Shown piece after piece: positions 19,636 to 28,559 of a stretch of 64,000 bases of DNA. Position 1 is the first letter of the stretch; each line of letters starts with the position of its first letter. Where the stretch lies: the NCBI RefSeq assembly GCF_025699295.1, contig NZ_JAILWB010000006.1, positions 186,001 to 250,000 on the forward strand, read 5' to 3'. The translations under genes and the position numbers were made by a program. Below the pieces are notes generated by a model. It was given only the letters and a program-made list of their open reading frames with translations. It was not told where the DNA came from and did not search any database. Source of the stretch: Hydrogenophaga sp. GTDB taxonomy: Bacteria > Pseudomonadota > Gammaproteobacteria > Burkholderiales > Burkholderiaceae_C.

Positions 19636-20097
19636 TCAGGTCTCGTCTTCGTCGCCCGCTCGGCCGCGAACGACGCGCCGCACGGCGGCAGCGCTGAAGC
19701 CGCGCGTGAGCAGGAAACGCACCTGCCTGCCGTGCTCGGCGGCGTCCTGCGGGGGTTCGCCGAACTTCTTGCGCCAGACCTCGCGCGCCCGCACCTCCTC
19801 GGTCTCCTGCAGGCCGGCCACTGCATCGGCCACCGCCTGCGGGTCCAGCCCCTTGGCCTGAAGTTCCTGGCGCACGCGCGCCGCGCCCAGTCGCGTGGCA
19901 CGCCGGTGCAGCACGGATTCCAGTACGCGCTGCTCGTTGATGAAGCCCTTGGCCTGCAGCTCGTCCAGCGCCCGGGCCAGTTCGCCCGGCTCGGTCTCGT
20001 GCGGGCTCAGCTTGCGCTGCAGTTCGGCGCGCGAATGTTCGCGCCCGGCCAGCAGGCGCAGGGCGCGGCCCTTGAGAGAGATCTGGTCAAAGCCCAT
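19636..20097 (-). CDS. recX: RecX regulatory protein
   Basis: RecX binds RecA filaments and limits RecA activity. The 153-residue all-helical product has the repeated three-helix pattern of the family, with SRAELQRKL near 22, GFINEQRV near 51 and the GAARVRQEL segment near 70-78. It lies 38 bases downstream of recA on the same strand, the classic recA-recX arrangement, with a hairpin in between that could lower recX expression. The start ATG 20097 fits the family. Confidence 0.93.
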   Translation of the reverse strand: MGFDQISLKGRALRLLAGREHSRAELQRKLSPHETEPGELARALDELQAKGFINEQRVLESVLHRRATRLGAARVRQELQAKGLDPQAVADAVAGLQETEEVRAREVWRKKFGEPPQDAAEHGRQVRFLLTRGFSAAAVRRVVRGRAGDEDET

Positions 20098-20106
20098 GCA
20101 ACGGCA

Positions 20107-20125
20107 CCCGTGCGCGCGGCACGGG
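20107..20125 (-). terminator. Hairpin between recA and recX
   Basis: CCCGTGC (20107-20113) and GCACGGG (20119-20125) form a perfect 7-bp stem with loop GCGCG between the two genes. There is no T-run, so it is more an attenuator than a full terminator; partial termination between recA and recX is known in E. coli. Confidence 0.45.
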
Positions 20126-20135
20126 CGGGTGGTCC

Positions 20136-21272
<1,137 letters not shown>

Positions 21273-21308
21273 GGAGGGCTCCTGAGCGGTTGTGAGGGTT
21301 CGCATGGC

Positions 21309-21326
21309 CTGTGTGATTGCGTACAG
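21309..21326 (-). promoter_or_regulatory. LexA-box-like repeat with non-standard spacing
   Basis: CTGT (21309-21312) and ACAG (21323-21326) flank a 10-base centre, with one further matching pair outside (C and G). The usual LexA box is CTGT-N8-ACAG, so this has two extra bases. It sits about 37-54 bases before the recA start, where an SOS operator is expected, and no better match is seen in the region. Confidence 0.3.
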
Positions 21327-21381
21327 GCTGGATGCTTGAACAGCAGTTTACAGGCGAGTTGAAAACCATATGGCAATTATT

Positions 21382-21408
21382 TGGTCAGTTTGCCTTACTA
21401 TCTGACCA
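21382..21408 (+). promoter_or_regulatory. Palindromic operator over the marR start
   Basis: TGGTCAG (21382-21388) and CTGACCA (21402-21408) form a perfect 7-bp inverted repeat with a 13-base centre. The right arm ends in the first base of the marR ATG, and a -10-like TACTAT lies at 21396-21401 inside it. A bound dimer would cover promoter and start codon, fitting autorepression. Confidence 0.6.
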
Positions 21409-21932
21409 TGCCCGACAGCTCCATCGCAACCGCCCCCGGGCGGCCACCCGACGACCGCTGGCGTGGTGGCCACCTGGGCCGCCTGATGGGCCAGGCGCTG
21501 CGGCGCTTCGACGAGCGCGTGCTGCATCTGATGGCGCACGACGCCAACGTGCCGCTGGCGCTGTCGCACCTGGCGGCGCGCGCGCAGGTCGGCGCGGCGC
21601 ACATCCACATCACCCGCCACCTGAGCCTGCAGGGCTCGCGCCTGACCGAGCTGGCGCAACATGCCGGCATGAGCAAGCAGGCCATGGGCGATCTGGTGAC
21701 GCAGTGCGAAGCCTGGGGTCTGGTGCGGCGCGAGCCCGATCCGCGCGATGCGCGCGCGCGGCGCATCGCCTTCACCGACACCGGGCTGCTGTGGCTGGAG
21801 GCGTTCCGCCAGGCCGTGGCGCAGGCCGAAGCCGAGTTCCGCGCCCAGGTGGGCGATGCGGTGGCCACCGTGGTGGCGCTCGGGCTGGAAGCCTATGGAT
21901 CGGAAGCAGCCAGCGCCCGGAGTGCGACCTAA
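21408..21932 (+). CDS. MarR-family transcriptional regulator
   Basis: A 174-residue winged-helix protein. The DNA-binding part spans about residues 55-120, with LTELAQHAGMSKQAMGDLV as helix-turn-helix near 78-96 and the wing RREPDPRDARARRIAFT near 107-123. Dimerisation helices lie at both ends. ATG 21408 has no ribosome site, and the transcription start inferred from the -10-like TACTAT falls on it, so a leaderless transcript is likely; a TTG at 21381 is an alternative start. Its own start lies in a perfect palindrome. It is divergent from recA, but I see no reason to link the two. The ligand is unknown. Confidence 0.88.
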   Translation: MPDSSIATAPGRPPDDRWRGGHLGRLMGQALRRFDERVLHLMAHDANVPLALSHLAARAQVGAAHIHITRHLSLQGSRLTELAQHAGMSKQAMGDLVTQCEAWGLVRREPDPRDARARRIAFTDTGLLWLEAFRQAVAQAEAEFRAQVGDAVATVVALGLEAYGSEAASARSAT

Positions 21933-22016
21933 AATGGTTTCGAGCGACGCCGCACCCGGCGCGTGGCTCCATCTGCAAGACCAGAAGCTGCCCAGCCAGC
22001 CCCGAGGAGACATTCC

Positions 22017-22691
22017 ATGCGCATCCTGATAGCCGAAGACGACCATGTACTGGCCGACGGCCTGCTGCGCAGCCTGCGAGCGGCCGGCGCTGCGGTGGAC
22101 CACGTCACCAGCGGCAACGAGGCCGACGCCGCCTTGCTGACCAACAACGAGTTCGACCTGCTCATCCTCGATCTGGGCCTGCCCCGGCTGCACGGCCTGG
22201 AGGTGCTCAAGCGCCTGCGCTCGCGTGGCTCGACGCTGCCGGTGCTCATCCTCACCGCGGCCGACAGTGTGGAGGAACGCGTCAAGGGACTGGATTACGG
22301 TGCCGACGATTACATGGCCAAGCCGTTCTCGCTGCAGGAGCTCGAAGCACGCGTGCGCGCCCTGACGCGCCGCGGCATGGGCGGCACCACCAACACCATC
22401 CGCCATGGCCCGCTGGAATACGACCAGGCCGGCCGCGTGGCGACCATCGACGGCAAGATGGTCGAGCTCTCGGCGCGCGAGCTCGGCCTGCTGGAGGTGC
22501 TGCTGCAACGCGCCGGGCGCCTGGTGAGCAAGGACCAGTTGGTCGAGCGGCTGTGCGAATGGGGCGAAGAGGTGAGCAACAATGCCATCGAGGTCTACAT
22601 CCACCGCCTGCGCAAGAAGATCGAAAAAGGCCCGATCCGCATCGCCACCGTGCGCGGCCTGGGCTACTGTCTTGAAAAAATCACCGGTTGA
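22017..22691 (+). CDS. OmpR-family response regulator (QseB/TctD-like)
   Basis: A 224-residue two-component response regulator. The receiver domain, residues 1-115, has acidic pocket E7-D8-D9, phosphoacceptor D52 in LILDLGLP, and the LTAAD and MAKPF switch residues. The C-terminal winged helix, about 125-222, binds DNA (LSARELGLLEVLL, NAIEVYIHRLRKKI). ATG 22017 is preceded by GAGGAGA and matches the family start. The partner histidine kinase gene follows after 52 bases, or overlaps if an upstream kinase start is used. Target genes are unknown. Confidence 0.93.
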   Translation: MRILIAEDDHVLADGLLRSLRAAGAAVDHVTSGNEADAALLTNNEFDLLILDLGLPRLHGLEVLKRLRSRGSTLPVLILTAADSVEERVKGLDYGADDYMAKPFSLQELEARVRALTRRGMGGTTNTIRHGPLEYDQAGRVATIDGKMVELSARELGLLEVLLQRAGRLVSKDQLVERLCEWGEEVSNNAIEVYIHRLRKKIEKGPIRIATVRGLGYCLEKITG

Positions 22692-22710
22692 GGACGGCGC
22701 GCCAGGCGAC

Positions 22711-22737
22711 GGCCCGGCCCTCCTTGAGGGCCGGGCC
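22711..22737 (+). repeat. Perfect GC hairpin between regulator and kinase
   Basis: GGCCCGGCCC (22711-22720) and GGGCCGGGCC (22728-22737) form a perfect 10-bp stem with a 7-base loop, 20 bases after the response regulator stop and 6 bases before the preferred kinase ATG. It has no T-run. It could lower kinase expression by folding next to its start site. Confidence 0.6.
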
Positions 22738-22743
22738 GGGCCG

Positions 22744-24177
22744 ATGTCGTTCGGGCTGTTCCAGCGCGAGCAGCGCAGCCTGTTCGGCGAGATCCTGGAC
22801 TGGATGCTCACACCGCTGCTGCTGTTGTGGCCGCTGTCGCTGGCGCTGACCTGGTTCGTTGCGCAGGGCATCGCGAGCAAGCCATTCGATCGCGCGCTCG
22901 AATTCAATCTGCAGGCGCTCACCCAGTTCGTACAGGCGCACGAAGGGCATGTGAGCTTCAACCTGAACGCCCAGGCGCGCGACCTGCTGCGCGCCGACGA
23001 CAGCGATCTCGTCTACTACCAGGTGCTCGACTCGCGCGGCACGGTGATCAGCGGCGATGCGGACTTTCCCCGTCCAGGCGACGACATGGAACCCACGCCG
23101 GGCCTCGTGCAGATGCGCGACGACATGGTGCGCGGCGACGAAGTGCGCGTGGCCTACATCTGGCTGGAGCGCAACGACCCCGAGCGCCTGGTGCTGATGC
23201 AGGTGGCCGAGACGCGCGGCAAGCGCTCGACGCTGGCCGCCGAAATCATCAAGGGCGTGATGGTGCCGCAGTTCGTCATCCTGCCGCTGGCCGTGTTGCT
23301 GGTGTGGCTCGCGCTGGTGCGCGGCATCCGCCCGCTCAACGAACTGGAGCAGCGCATCCGCGCGCGCAAGCCCGACGACCTGAGCCCGATCGAGGAGTCT
23401 GCCATCCCGCAGGAAGTGGCGCCGCTGGTGTCCTCGATCAACGACCTGCTCACGCGGCTGAAAGCCTCACTCACCACGCAGCGGCGCTTTCTGGCCGACG
23501 CGGCGCACCAGCTCAAGACGCCCCTGGCCGGCTTGCGCATGCAGGCCGAGCTCGCGCAGCGCGAAACCGACCCGGTGGAGATCCGCGGCTCGTTGCAACA
23601 GATCGCGCGCTCCAGCGCGCGCGCCACGCACACCGTGAACCAGTTGCTGGCGCTGGCGCGCGCGGAAACCACCGGTCGCACGCTGCCCAGCGCGCGCATC
23701 GATCTCGCCCGGCTGGTGCGCGGGGTGGTGCAGGAATCCGTGCCGCGCGCGATGGAGCACGGCATCGACCTCGGCTTTGAAGGCCGGGACGAGGTGCCCG
23801 AGGACTGTCTGATCGAGGGCAATCCCATCCTGATGCAGGAAATGGTGCGCAACCTGGTGGACAACGCGATCAACTACACCGGCCGCGGCGGTGTGGTGAC
23901 GGCGCGCGTGCTGCTCGACCCGTTCAGCGGCGTGCAGGTCCTGCAGGTCGAGGACAACGGCCCGGGCATCCCCGAGAACGAACGCGCCTTCGTGCTGCAG
24001 CCGTTTTACCGGGCACTGGGCACCAACGTCGACGGCTCCGGTCTGGGTCTGGCCATCGTGCAGGAGATTGCCCAGCAGCATGGCGCCACGGTGTTCATGG
24101 AAGACGCACACACCGAGCGCGGCCTGCGCGCCGTGGTGAGGTTCACGCCCAAGAACCCGCCGCGCTCGCAGGAGTGA
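22744..24177 (+). CDS. Sensor histidine kinase (TctE/QseC-like)
   Basis: A membrane histidine kinase of 477 residues from ATG 22744. A first membrane segment near 20-42, a periplasmic sensor of the 2CSK_N type (about 43-165), a second segment near 170-195, then a linker, the H-box ADAAHQLKTPLAGLR with phospho-His near residue 254, and an ATPase domain with NLVDNAINY near 370, DNGPGIP near 405 and GSGLGLAIVQEI near 432. The frame is open upstream into the regulator gene, and a TTG near 22673 is an alternative start that would place the GC hairpin in coding sequence. Substrate or signal is unknown; relatives sense tricarboxylates or quorum signals. Confidence 0.92.
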   Translation: MSFGLFQREQRSLFGEILDWMLTPLLLLWPLSLALTWFVAQGIASKPFDRALEFNLQALTQFVQAHEGHVSFNLNAQARDLLRADDSDLVYYQVLDSRGTVISGDADFPRPGDDMEPTPGLVQMRDDMVRGDEVRVAYIWLERNDPERLVLMQVAETRGKRSTLAAEIIKGVMVPQFVILPLAVLLVWLALVRGIRPLNELEQRIRARKPDDLSPIEESAIPQEVAPLVSSINDLLTRLKASLTTQRRFLADAAHQLKTPLAGLRMQAELAQRETDPVEIRGSLQQIARSSARATHTVNQLLALARAETTGRTLPSARIDLARLVRGVVQESVPRAMEHGIDLGFEGRDEVPEDCLIEGNPILMQEMVRNLVDNAINYTGRGGVVTARVLLDPFSGVQVLQVEDNGPGIPENERAFVLQPFYRALGTNVDGSGLGLAIVQEIAQQHGATVFMEDAHTERGLRAVVRFTPKNPPRSQE

Positions 24178-24181
24178 GCGC

Positions 24182-24832
24182 TCAGGCCTTGGGCTGGTAC
24201 ACGTTGAGCTGCAGGCGCTCGCGCTCGATGGCGCGCGCCACCGCCGGCAGCGCGGCAAACCGCTGCACCAGCCCCCAGGTGGCCGGGAACCCGGCGGGGT
24301 CGATGCCGGCATAACCGCCCCAGCGCAGCAGCGTGAGCGCATAGGCATCCAGCGCGCCGGGCTTCTCCCCCATCATCCAGGGCGAGGCCTGGGCGGCCAG
24401 CGCCTCGATCTCGCCCAGCAGACCGCGGTAGGTCGTCGCGGCGAAGGCGCGGATGGCCGCCTTGGCGGCTTCGTCGTCGGTGAATTTCTCGGGCATGAAC
24501 ACGTGGGTGAACGTGGGGTGCACCGTGTTGTTCATCCAGGCCAGAGTCTGCAGCGCGCGCGTGCGCGCCAGTCCCGAGGCAGGCAGGATGCCGGCCTGTG
24601 GCAGCCTGGCGTCGAGATGCAGCAGGATGGCCACGATCTGCGTGATCACCTGGCCATCGTCCTCCAGCACCGGCACCTGGCCGCGTGGATTGAGTGCCAG
24701 GTATTCCGGGCTGCGCTGCTCGCCCTTGTGCAGCTTCACCATCGAAGGCTCGAAGTCGACGCCCGCGAGTTCGAGCATCGCGTGCGGCACGAACGAGCAG
24801 GCACCGGGTGCGAAATGAAGTTTCAGGCCCAT
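24182..24832 (-). CDS. Glutathione S-transferase family protein
   Basis: A 216-residue cytosolic protein. The N-terminal thioredoxin-like domain (about 1-80) contains the NPRGQVPVLEDDG glutathione-binding segment near 47-59 and FAPGACSFVPH near 6-16, the Beta-class-like serine/cysteine region. The helical C-terminal domain follows (MMGEKPGALDAYALTLLRW near 145-163, the N-capping box). Start ATG 24832 fits the family. It lies 23 bases downstream of topB on the same strand and is convergent with the kinase gene. The physiological substrate is unknown. Confidence 0.88.
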   Translation of the reverse strand: MGLKLHFAPGACSFVPHAMLELAGVDFEPSMVKLHKGEQRSPEYLALNPRGQVPVLEDDGQVITQIVAILLHLDARLPQAGILPASGLARTRALQTLAWMNNTVHPTFTHVFMPEKFTDDEAAKAAIRAFAATTYRGLLGEIEALAAQASPWMMGEKPGALDAYALTLLRWGGYAGIDPAGFPATWGLVQRFAALPAVARAIERERLQLNVYQPKA

Positions 24833-24855
24833 GAGAAAAATCCTCTTGAAAACAA

Positions 24856-27837
24856 TCAGCTGAGATGCTGCCCGACGATGCCCGCGATCTCGAACATCGT
24901 CACCTGGTCCTTGCCGAACACCGGCCGCAGTTTGGCGTCGGCGTTCACGCGCCGCTTGTCGGCCGCGTCCTGCAGGCCGTTGGCCTTGATGTAGTCCCAC
25001 AGCTTCTTCACCACCTCGGGACGCGAGACGGCACCTTCGCCAATCACCGCGGCCAGCGCGGCGCTGGGTTGCTTGCCACTGGCTGCGGTGGTCTTGCGCG
25101 GTGCCCTGGGTGTCCCGGCCGACTTGGTGGCCGCGGCTTTCTTTGCCGGCGCCTTCTTCGCGGGCGCGGCCTTCTTCGCCGGCGCGGCACTGGCCGGCGC
25201 GCCTGCCGTCGTCTTGCGCGGCGGGAACTTGGACGGTGCGAACTCGAAGTTCACCTTGCCTGCCTCCTTGTCCCAGGCCAGGAAGGCCTTGAAGGCGCGG
25301 CGTGTGCGCATCGAGACGAATTTGTCGAGCAGGTCGGTCTTGCCGGTTTCGAGCAGCTTGCTCATCTGCTCGCGCGCCACCGGCTGCTGCAGGATGATCT
25401 TGCCGCTCTTGAAGTCGCAGCTGGGCGTGGGCTGGGCCAGCGTCGGCACAGCCTTTTCGCAGACATAGTTGCTGCCGTGCTCGTGCACCGCGCCACCGCA
25501 CTTGGGGCAACGGCCCAGTGGCTCACTGCCCGAGAAGTCAACCAGTTCGCCCGTCTCTTCGCCCTTCTTGTCGTCGCCGAAGTCGAACTCCAGCTTCCAG
25601 TTCTTCTCTTCTTCGTTGAACTTGATCACGATCTCGGCCACGAAGGGCCAGCCCGCCTTGGAGCGGAAGCCTTCGAGCGGACCGATCTTCTTGTCGCGCA
25701 GCAACTGTTCAGCCTCCTCGGGTTCGAAGGTGCGCCCGGCAGGCGACTTGCCGAACGAAAAGCCGCAGCCCTCGCTGTTGCCGTCGGCACCCGTGCAGCC
25801 GTAGCGGCGGTAATTTTCTTTCACCACACCGCCGCAATTCGGGCAGGGCGTGGACAGCGTGGCGTAGTTGCCCGGAATGGTGTCGCGGTCGTATTCCTTG
25901 GCCTTCTTCACCATGCGCTCGGTCATGGCCGCGATCTCGCCCATGAAGGCGGCGCGACTGAGCCGGCCGTGCTCCATCTCGGCGAGCTTGTATTCCCACT
26001 CGCCGGTGAGTTCGGCCTTGGAGAGCTCCTCCACCCCCAGGCCACGCAGCAGCGTCATGAGCTGGAACGCCTTGGCCGTGGGAATGATCTCGCGGCCTTC
26101 GCGGAACATGTACTTCTCGGTCAGCAGGCCTTCGATGATGGCCGCGCGCGTCGCAGGGGTGCCCAGGCCCTTTTCCTGCATCGCCTCTCGCAGCTCGTCG
26201 TCGTCCACCAGTTTGCCCGCGCCCTCCATGGCGCCGAGCAGCGTGGCTTCCGAATAGCGCGCGGGCGGCTTGGTCTTCAGGCCCTTGGGCTCCACAGACT
26301 CGGTGCGCACGGTTTCGCCCTCACGCACCGGTACCAGGTTCTGGCCCTTGTCGCCTTCCTTGGCATCGACCACGTCCTCGGCGGCTTCCTTGCCGTAGAC
26401 CGCCATCCAGCCCGGCCTGACCAGTACCTTGCCCTCGGTCTTGAAGTGGTGGTTGAGCACGGAGCTGATGCGCGTGGTCACCATGAATTCGGCGCTGGGG
26501 AAGAACACCGCGAGGAAGCGGCGCACCACCAGGTCATAGAGCTTCTGCTCGGCATCGCTCAGGCCGTGCGGCGCCTGCAGCGTGGGAATGATGGCAAAGT
26601 GGTCGCTCACCTTGCTGTTGTCGAAGACGCGCTTGCTCGGGCGGATGTAATTGCCGTCGAGCGCGGTCTTCGCATGCGGGGCGAGGTGCTTCATGCCGCT
26701 GCCGGCCAGCATCTCGAAGGTCTGCTTCACCGTGGGCAGGTAGTCCTCGGGCAGGGCGCGCGAATCGGTACGCGGGTAGGTCAGGGCCTTGTGCCGCTCG
26801 TACAGGCTTTGCGCCAGCTGCAGCGTGGTCTTGGCCGAGAAGCCGAAGCGGCCGTTGGCCTCGCGCTGCAGACTGGTCAGGTCGTACAGCAGGCCGCTGG
26901 CCTGCGTGGTGGGCTTGCTCTCTTCCTTCACGCTGGCGGCCTTGCCGCGCACGGCCTCGGCAATCGCCAGCGCCTCACGCTGGTTCCAGATGCGGTCGGC
27001 GCGCAGGTCGGCGTCGGCGTCCTCGCCGGTGGGCTTTCTGAAGTTGGGGTCGAACCACTTGCCCGGGTATTCACCAGCCTCGGCCAGGAAGGAGGCATGG
27101 ATTTCCCAGTAGTCGCGGCTCCTGTGCGCCCGGATCTTTTCCTCGCGCTCGACCACGATGGACAGCGTGGGCGTCTGCACCCGGCCCACGGTGGTGAGGA
27201 AGAAGCCGCCGTCGCGCGAGTTGAAGGCCGTCATGGCGCGCGTGCCGTTGATGCCGACCATCCAGTCCGCTTCGGAGCGGCTGCGCGCGGCGTCGGCCAG
27301 CCCCTGCATCTGCTCGTTGCTGCGCAGGTTCTCGAAACCCTCGCGGATGGCCGCCGGCGTCATGGACTGCAGCCACAGGCGCTGCACCGGCTTGCCCAGG
27401 GGCTGGTAGCTGCCATTCTTCAGGCCACCGGCGTACTGCTCGATCAGCCGGAAGATCAGCTCGCCCTCGCGGCCCGCGTCGCAGGCATTGATGAGGCGGC
27501 CCACGTCCTTGCGCTTGACCAGCCTGACCACCGCGCCCAGGCGCGACTTGGTCTTGTCGATCGGCCGGAGTTCGAAATAGGGCGGCAGCACCGGCAGATG
27601 GGCAAAGCTCCACTTGCCGCGCTTCACGTCGAACTGCTCGGGCGCGGCGATCTCCACCAGGTGGCCCACGGCGGAGGTGACCACGTACTGGTCGTTCTCG
27701 AAGTGGTCGTCGTGTTTCTCGAACTTGCCCGCCGCCGGGGTGAGCGCGCGCACGATGTCCTGGGCGACCGAAGGCTTCTCGGCGATGACCAGCGTTTTGG
27801 AAGAACCTTCGGTTTGGACGGACCCTGATGTTTTCAT
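24856..27837 (-). CDS. topB: DNA topoisomerase III with C-terminal SWIB domain
   Basis: A 993-residue type IA topoisomerase, which relaxes or decatenates DNA through a covalent 5'-phosphotyrosine. The TOPRIM domain (LVIAEKPSVA near 15-24, NACDAGREGE near 117) is followed by the catalytic core with the active tyrosine in LTYPRTDSR near residue 353. Two zinc-binding cysteine clusters lie near 665 and 780 (CPNCGG, CPKCGG). A Lys/Ala-rich repeat linker (AAPAKK-type, about 880-910) joins a SWIB/MDM2 domain at about 915-993. SWIB fusion to topoisomerases is known in Burkholderiales and chlamydiae. ATG 27837 fits the family. A SET-domain gene is divergent. Confidence 0.95.
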   Translation of the reverse strand: MKTSGSVQTEGSSKTLVIAEKPSVAQDIVRALTPAAGKFEKHDDHFENDQYVVTSAVGHLVEIAAPEQFDVKRGKWSFAHLPVLPPYFELRPIDKTKSRLGAVVRLVKRKDVGRLINACDAGREGELIFRLIEQYAGGLKNGSYQPLGKPVQRLWLQSMTPAAIREGFENLRSNEQMQGLADAARSRSEADWMVGINGTRAMTAFNSRDGGFFLTTVGRVQTPTLSIVVEREEKIRAHRSRDYWEIHASFLAEAGEYPGKWFDPNFRKPTGEDADADLRADRIWNQREALAIAEAVRGKAASVKEESKPTTQASGLLYDLTSLQREANGRFGFSAKTTLQLAQSLYERHKALTYPRTDSRALPEDYLPTVKQTFEMLAGSGMKHLAPHAKTALDGNYIRPSKRVFDNSKVSDHFAIIPTLQAPHGLSDAEQKLYDLVVRRFLAVFFPSAEFMVTTRISSVLNHHFKTEGKVLVRPGWMAVYGKEAAEDVVDAKEGDKGQNLVPVREGETVRTESVEPKGLKTKPPARYSEATLLGAMEGAGKLVDDDELREAMQEKGLGTPATRAAIIEGLLTEKYMFREGREIIPTAKAFQLMTLLRGLGVEELSKAELTGEWEYKLAEMEHGRLSRAAFMGEIAAMTERMVKKAKEYDRDTIPGNYATLSTPCPNCGGVVKENYRRYGCTGADGNSEGCGFSFGKSPAGRTFEPEEAEQLLRDKKIGPLEGFRSKAGWPFVAEIVIKFNEEEKNWKLEFDFGDDKKGEETGELVDFSGSEPLGRCPKCGGAVHEHGSNYVCEKAVPTLAQPTPSCDFKSGKIILQQPVAREQMSKLLETGKTDLLDKFVSMRTRRAFKAFLAWDKEAGKVNFEFAPSKFPPRKTTAGAPASAAPAKKAAPAKKAPAKKAAATKSAGTPRAPRKTTAASGKQPSAALAAVIGEGAVSRPEVVKKLWDYIKANGLQDAADKRRVNADAKLRPVFGKDQVTMFEIAGIVGQHLS

Positions 27838-27853
27838 CTCTACAATCTGCTTT

Positions 27854-27900
27854 CACGCGCGTGCACACGCGCACATGGGCACGCGCGCACCCGCGCGCAC
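27854..27900. other. Alternating purine-pyrimidine tract, Z-DNA candidate
   Basis: In the 96-base region between topB and the SET gene, strict purine-pyrimidine alternation runs 24 bases (27854-27877), 12 bases (27879-27890) and 9 bases (27892-27900), mostly CG and CA/TG steps, separated by single-base slips. Such tracts adopt Z-DNA under negative supercoiling. Its place between divergent promoters, one for a topoisomerase, is suggestive. Confidence 0.6.
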
Positions 27901-27933
27901 CTGCATGAAACAACCTTACCAAATAAATCGGCC

Positions 27934-28494
27934 GTGACGAAAACCCGAGGTTTCGCTGAAAGCCCCCGCAAGAAGCCGCGCCCCAAAGGCGCCAAGGCCA
28001 TCAAGGCCCCGGCCCCAGTGCCCTCTGGCCGCCGCATCCAGACCCGGCGCTCCGGCGTGCACGGCAAGGGCGTGTATGCGGTCGTCGACCTGGCCGAGGG
28101 TGAGACCCTGGTGGAGTACGTGGGCGAGATCATCACCTGGGAAGAGGCGCTGCGGCGCCACCCGCATGACCCGAGCGATCCCAACCACACGTTCTACTTC
28201 CACATCGATGAAGACCATGTGATCGACGCCAAGGTGGGCGGCAATTCGGCGCGCTGGATCAACCACAGCTGCAAGCCCAACTGCGAGGCGGATGTGGAAG
28301 ACGGTCGCGTGTTCATCCGCGCGCGGCGCAACATCAAGGCTGGCGAAGAGCTGTTCTACGACTACGGCCTGGTGATCGACGAACCCTACACGCCCAAGCT
28401 CAAGGCCGAGTACCCCTGCTGGTGTGGCGCCAAGAAGTGTCGAGGTACCCTGCTCGCACCCAAAAAGGCTGGACGCGCCTCCAGACTCGGCTGA
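27934..28494 (+). CDS. SET-domain protein (lysine methyltransferase-like)
   Basis: A 186-residue protein with a basic Lys/Pro-rich N-terminus (1-30) and a complete SET domain (about 32-150). It has the AdoMet-binding N110-H111-S-C-K-P-N motif, the GEELFYDYG tyrosine motif at 137-145, and a post-SET zinc cluster C162-x-C164-x4-C169-x-G. SET enzymes methylate lysines of proteins, histones in eukaryotes; bacterial targets are mostly unknown. It starts with GTG 27934, the first start codon in frame, without a clear ribosome site. It is divergent from topB, whose product carries another eukaryotic-type chromatin domain. All key residues are present, so activity is plausible. Confidence 0.9.
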   Translation: MTKTRGFAESPRKKPRPKGAKAIKAPAPVPSGRRIQTRRSGVHGKGVYAVVDLAEGETLVEYVGEIITWEEALRRHPHDPSDPNHTFYFHIDEDHVIDAKVGGNSARWINHSCKPNCEADVEDGRVFIRARRNIKAGEELFYDYGLVIDEPYTPKLKAEYPCWCGAKKCRGTLLAPKKAGRASRLG

Positions 28495-28559
28495 CTAAAT
28501 GTCCCCCACGCTTCACCGCTGTGCGGATCGCTTCCCCCCAAGGTGGATCGTTCCCGGCC

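Noticed and set aside
24865..27828. Antisense open frame of 987 codons opposite topB, and similar long antisense frames opposite the kinase (12159-14681), tkt (34168-36204), maeB (47009-49351) and lptD (52841-55201)
   Set aside because: They lie exactly opposite strong, recognised genes, have His/Gly/Arg/Ala-rich low-complexity translations and no family marks. High GC removes stop codons from the complementary frames.
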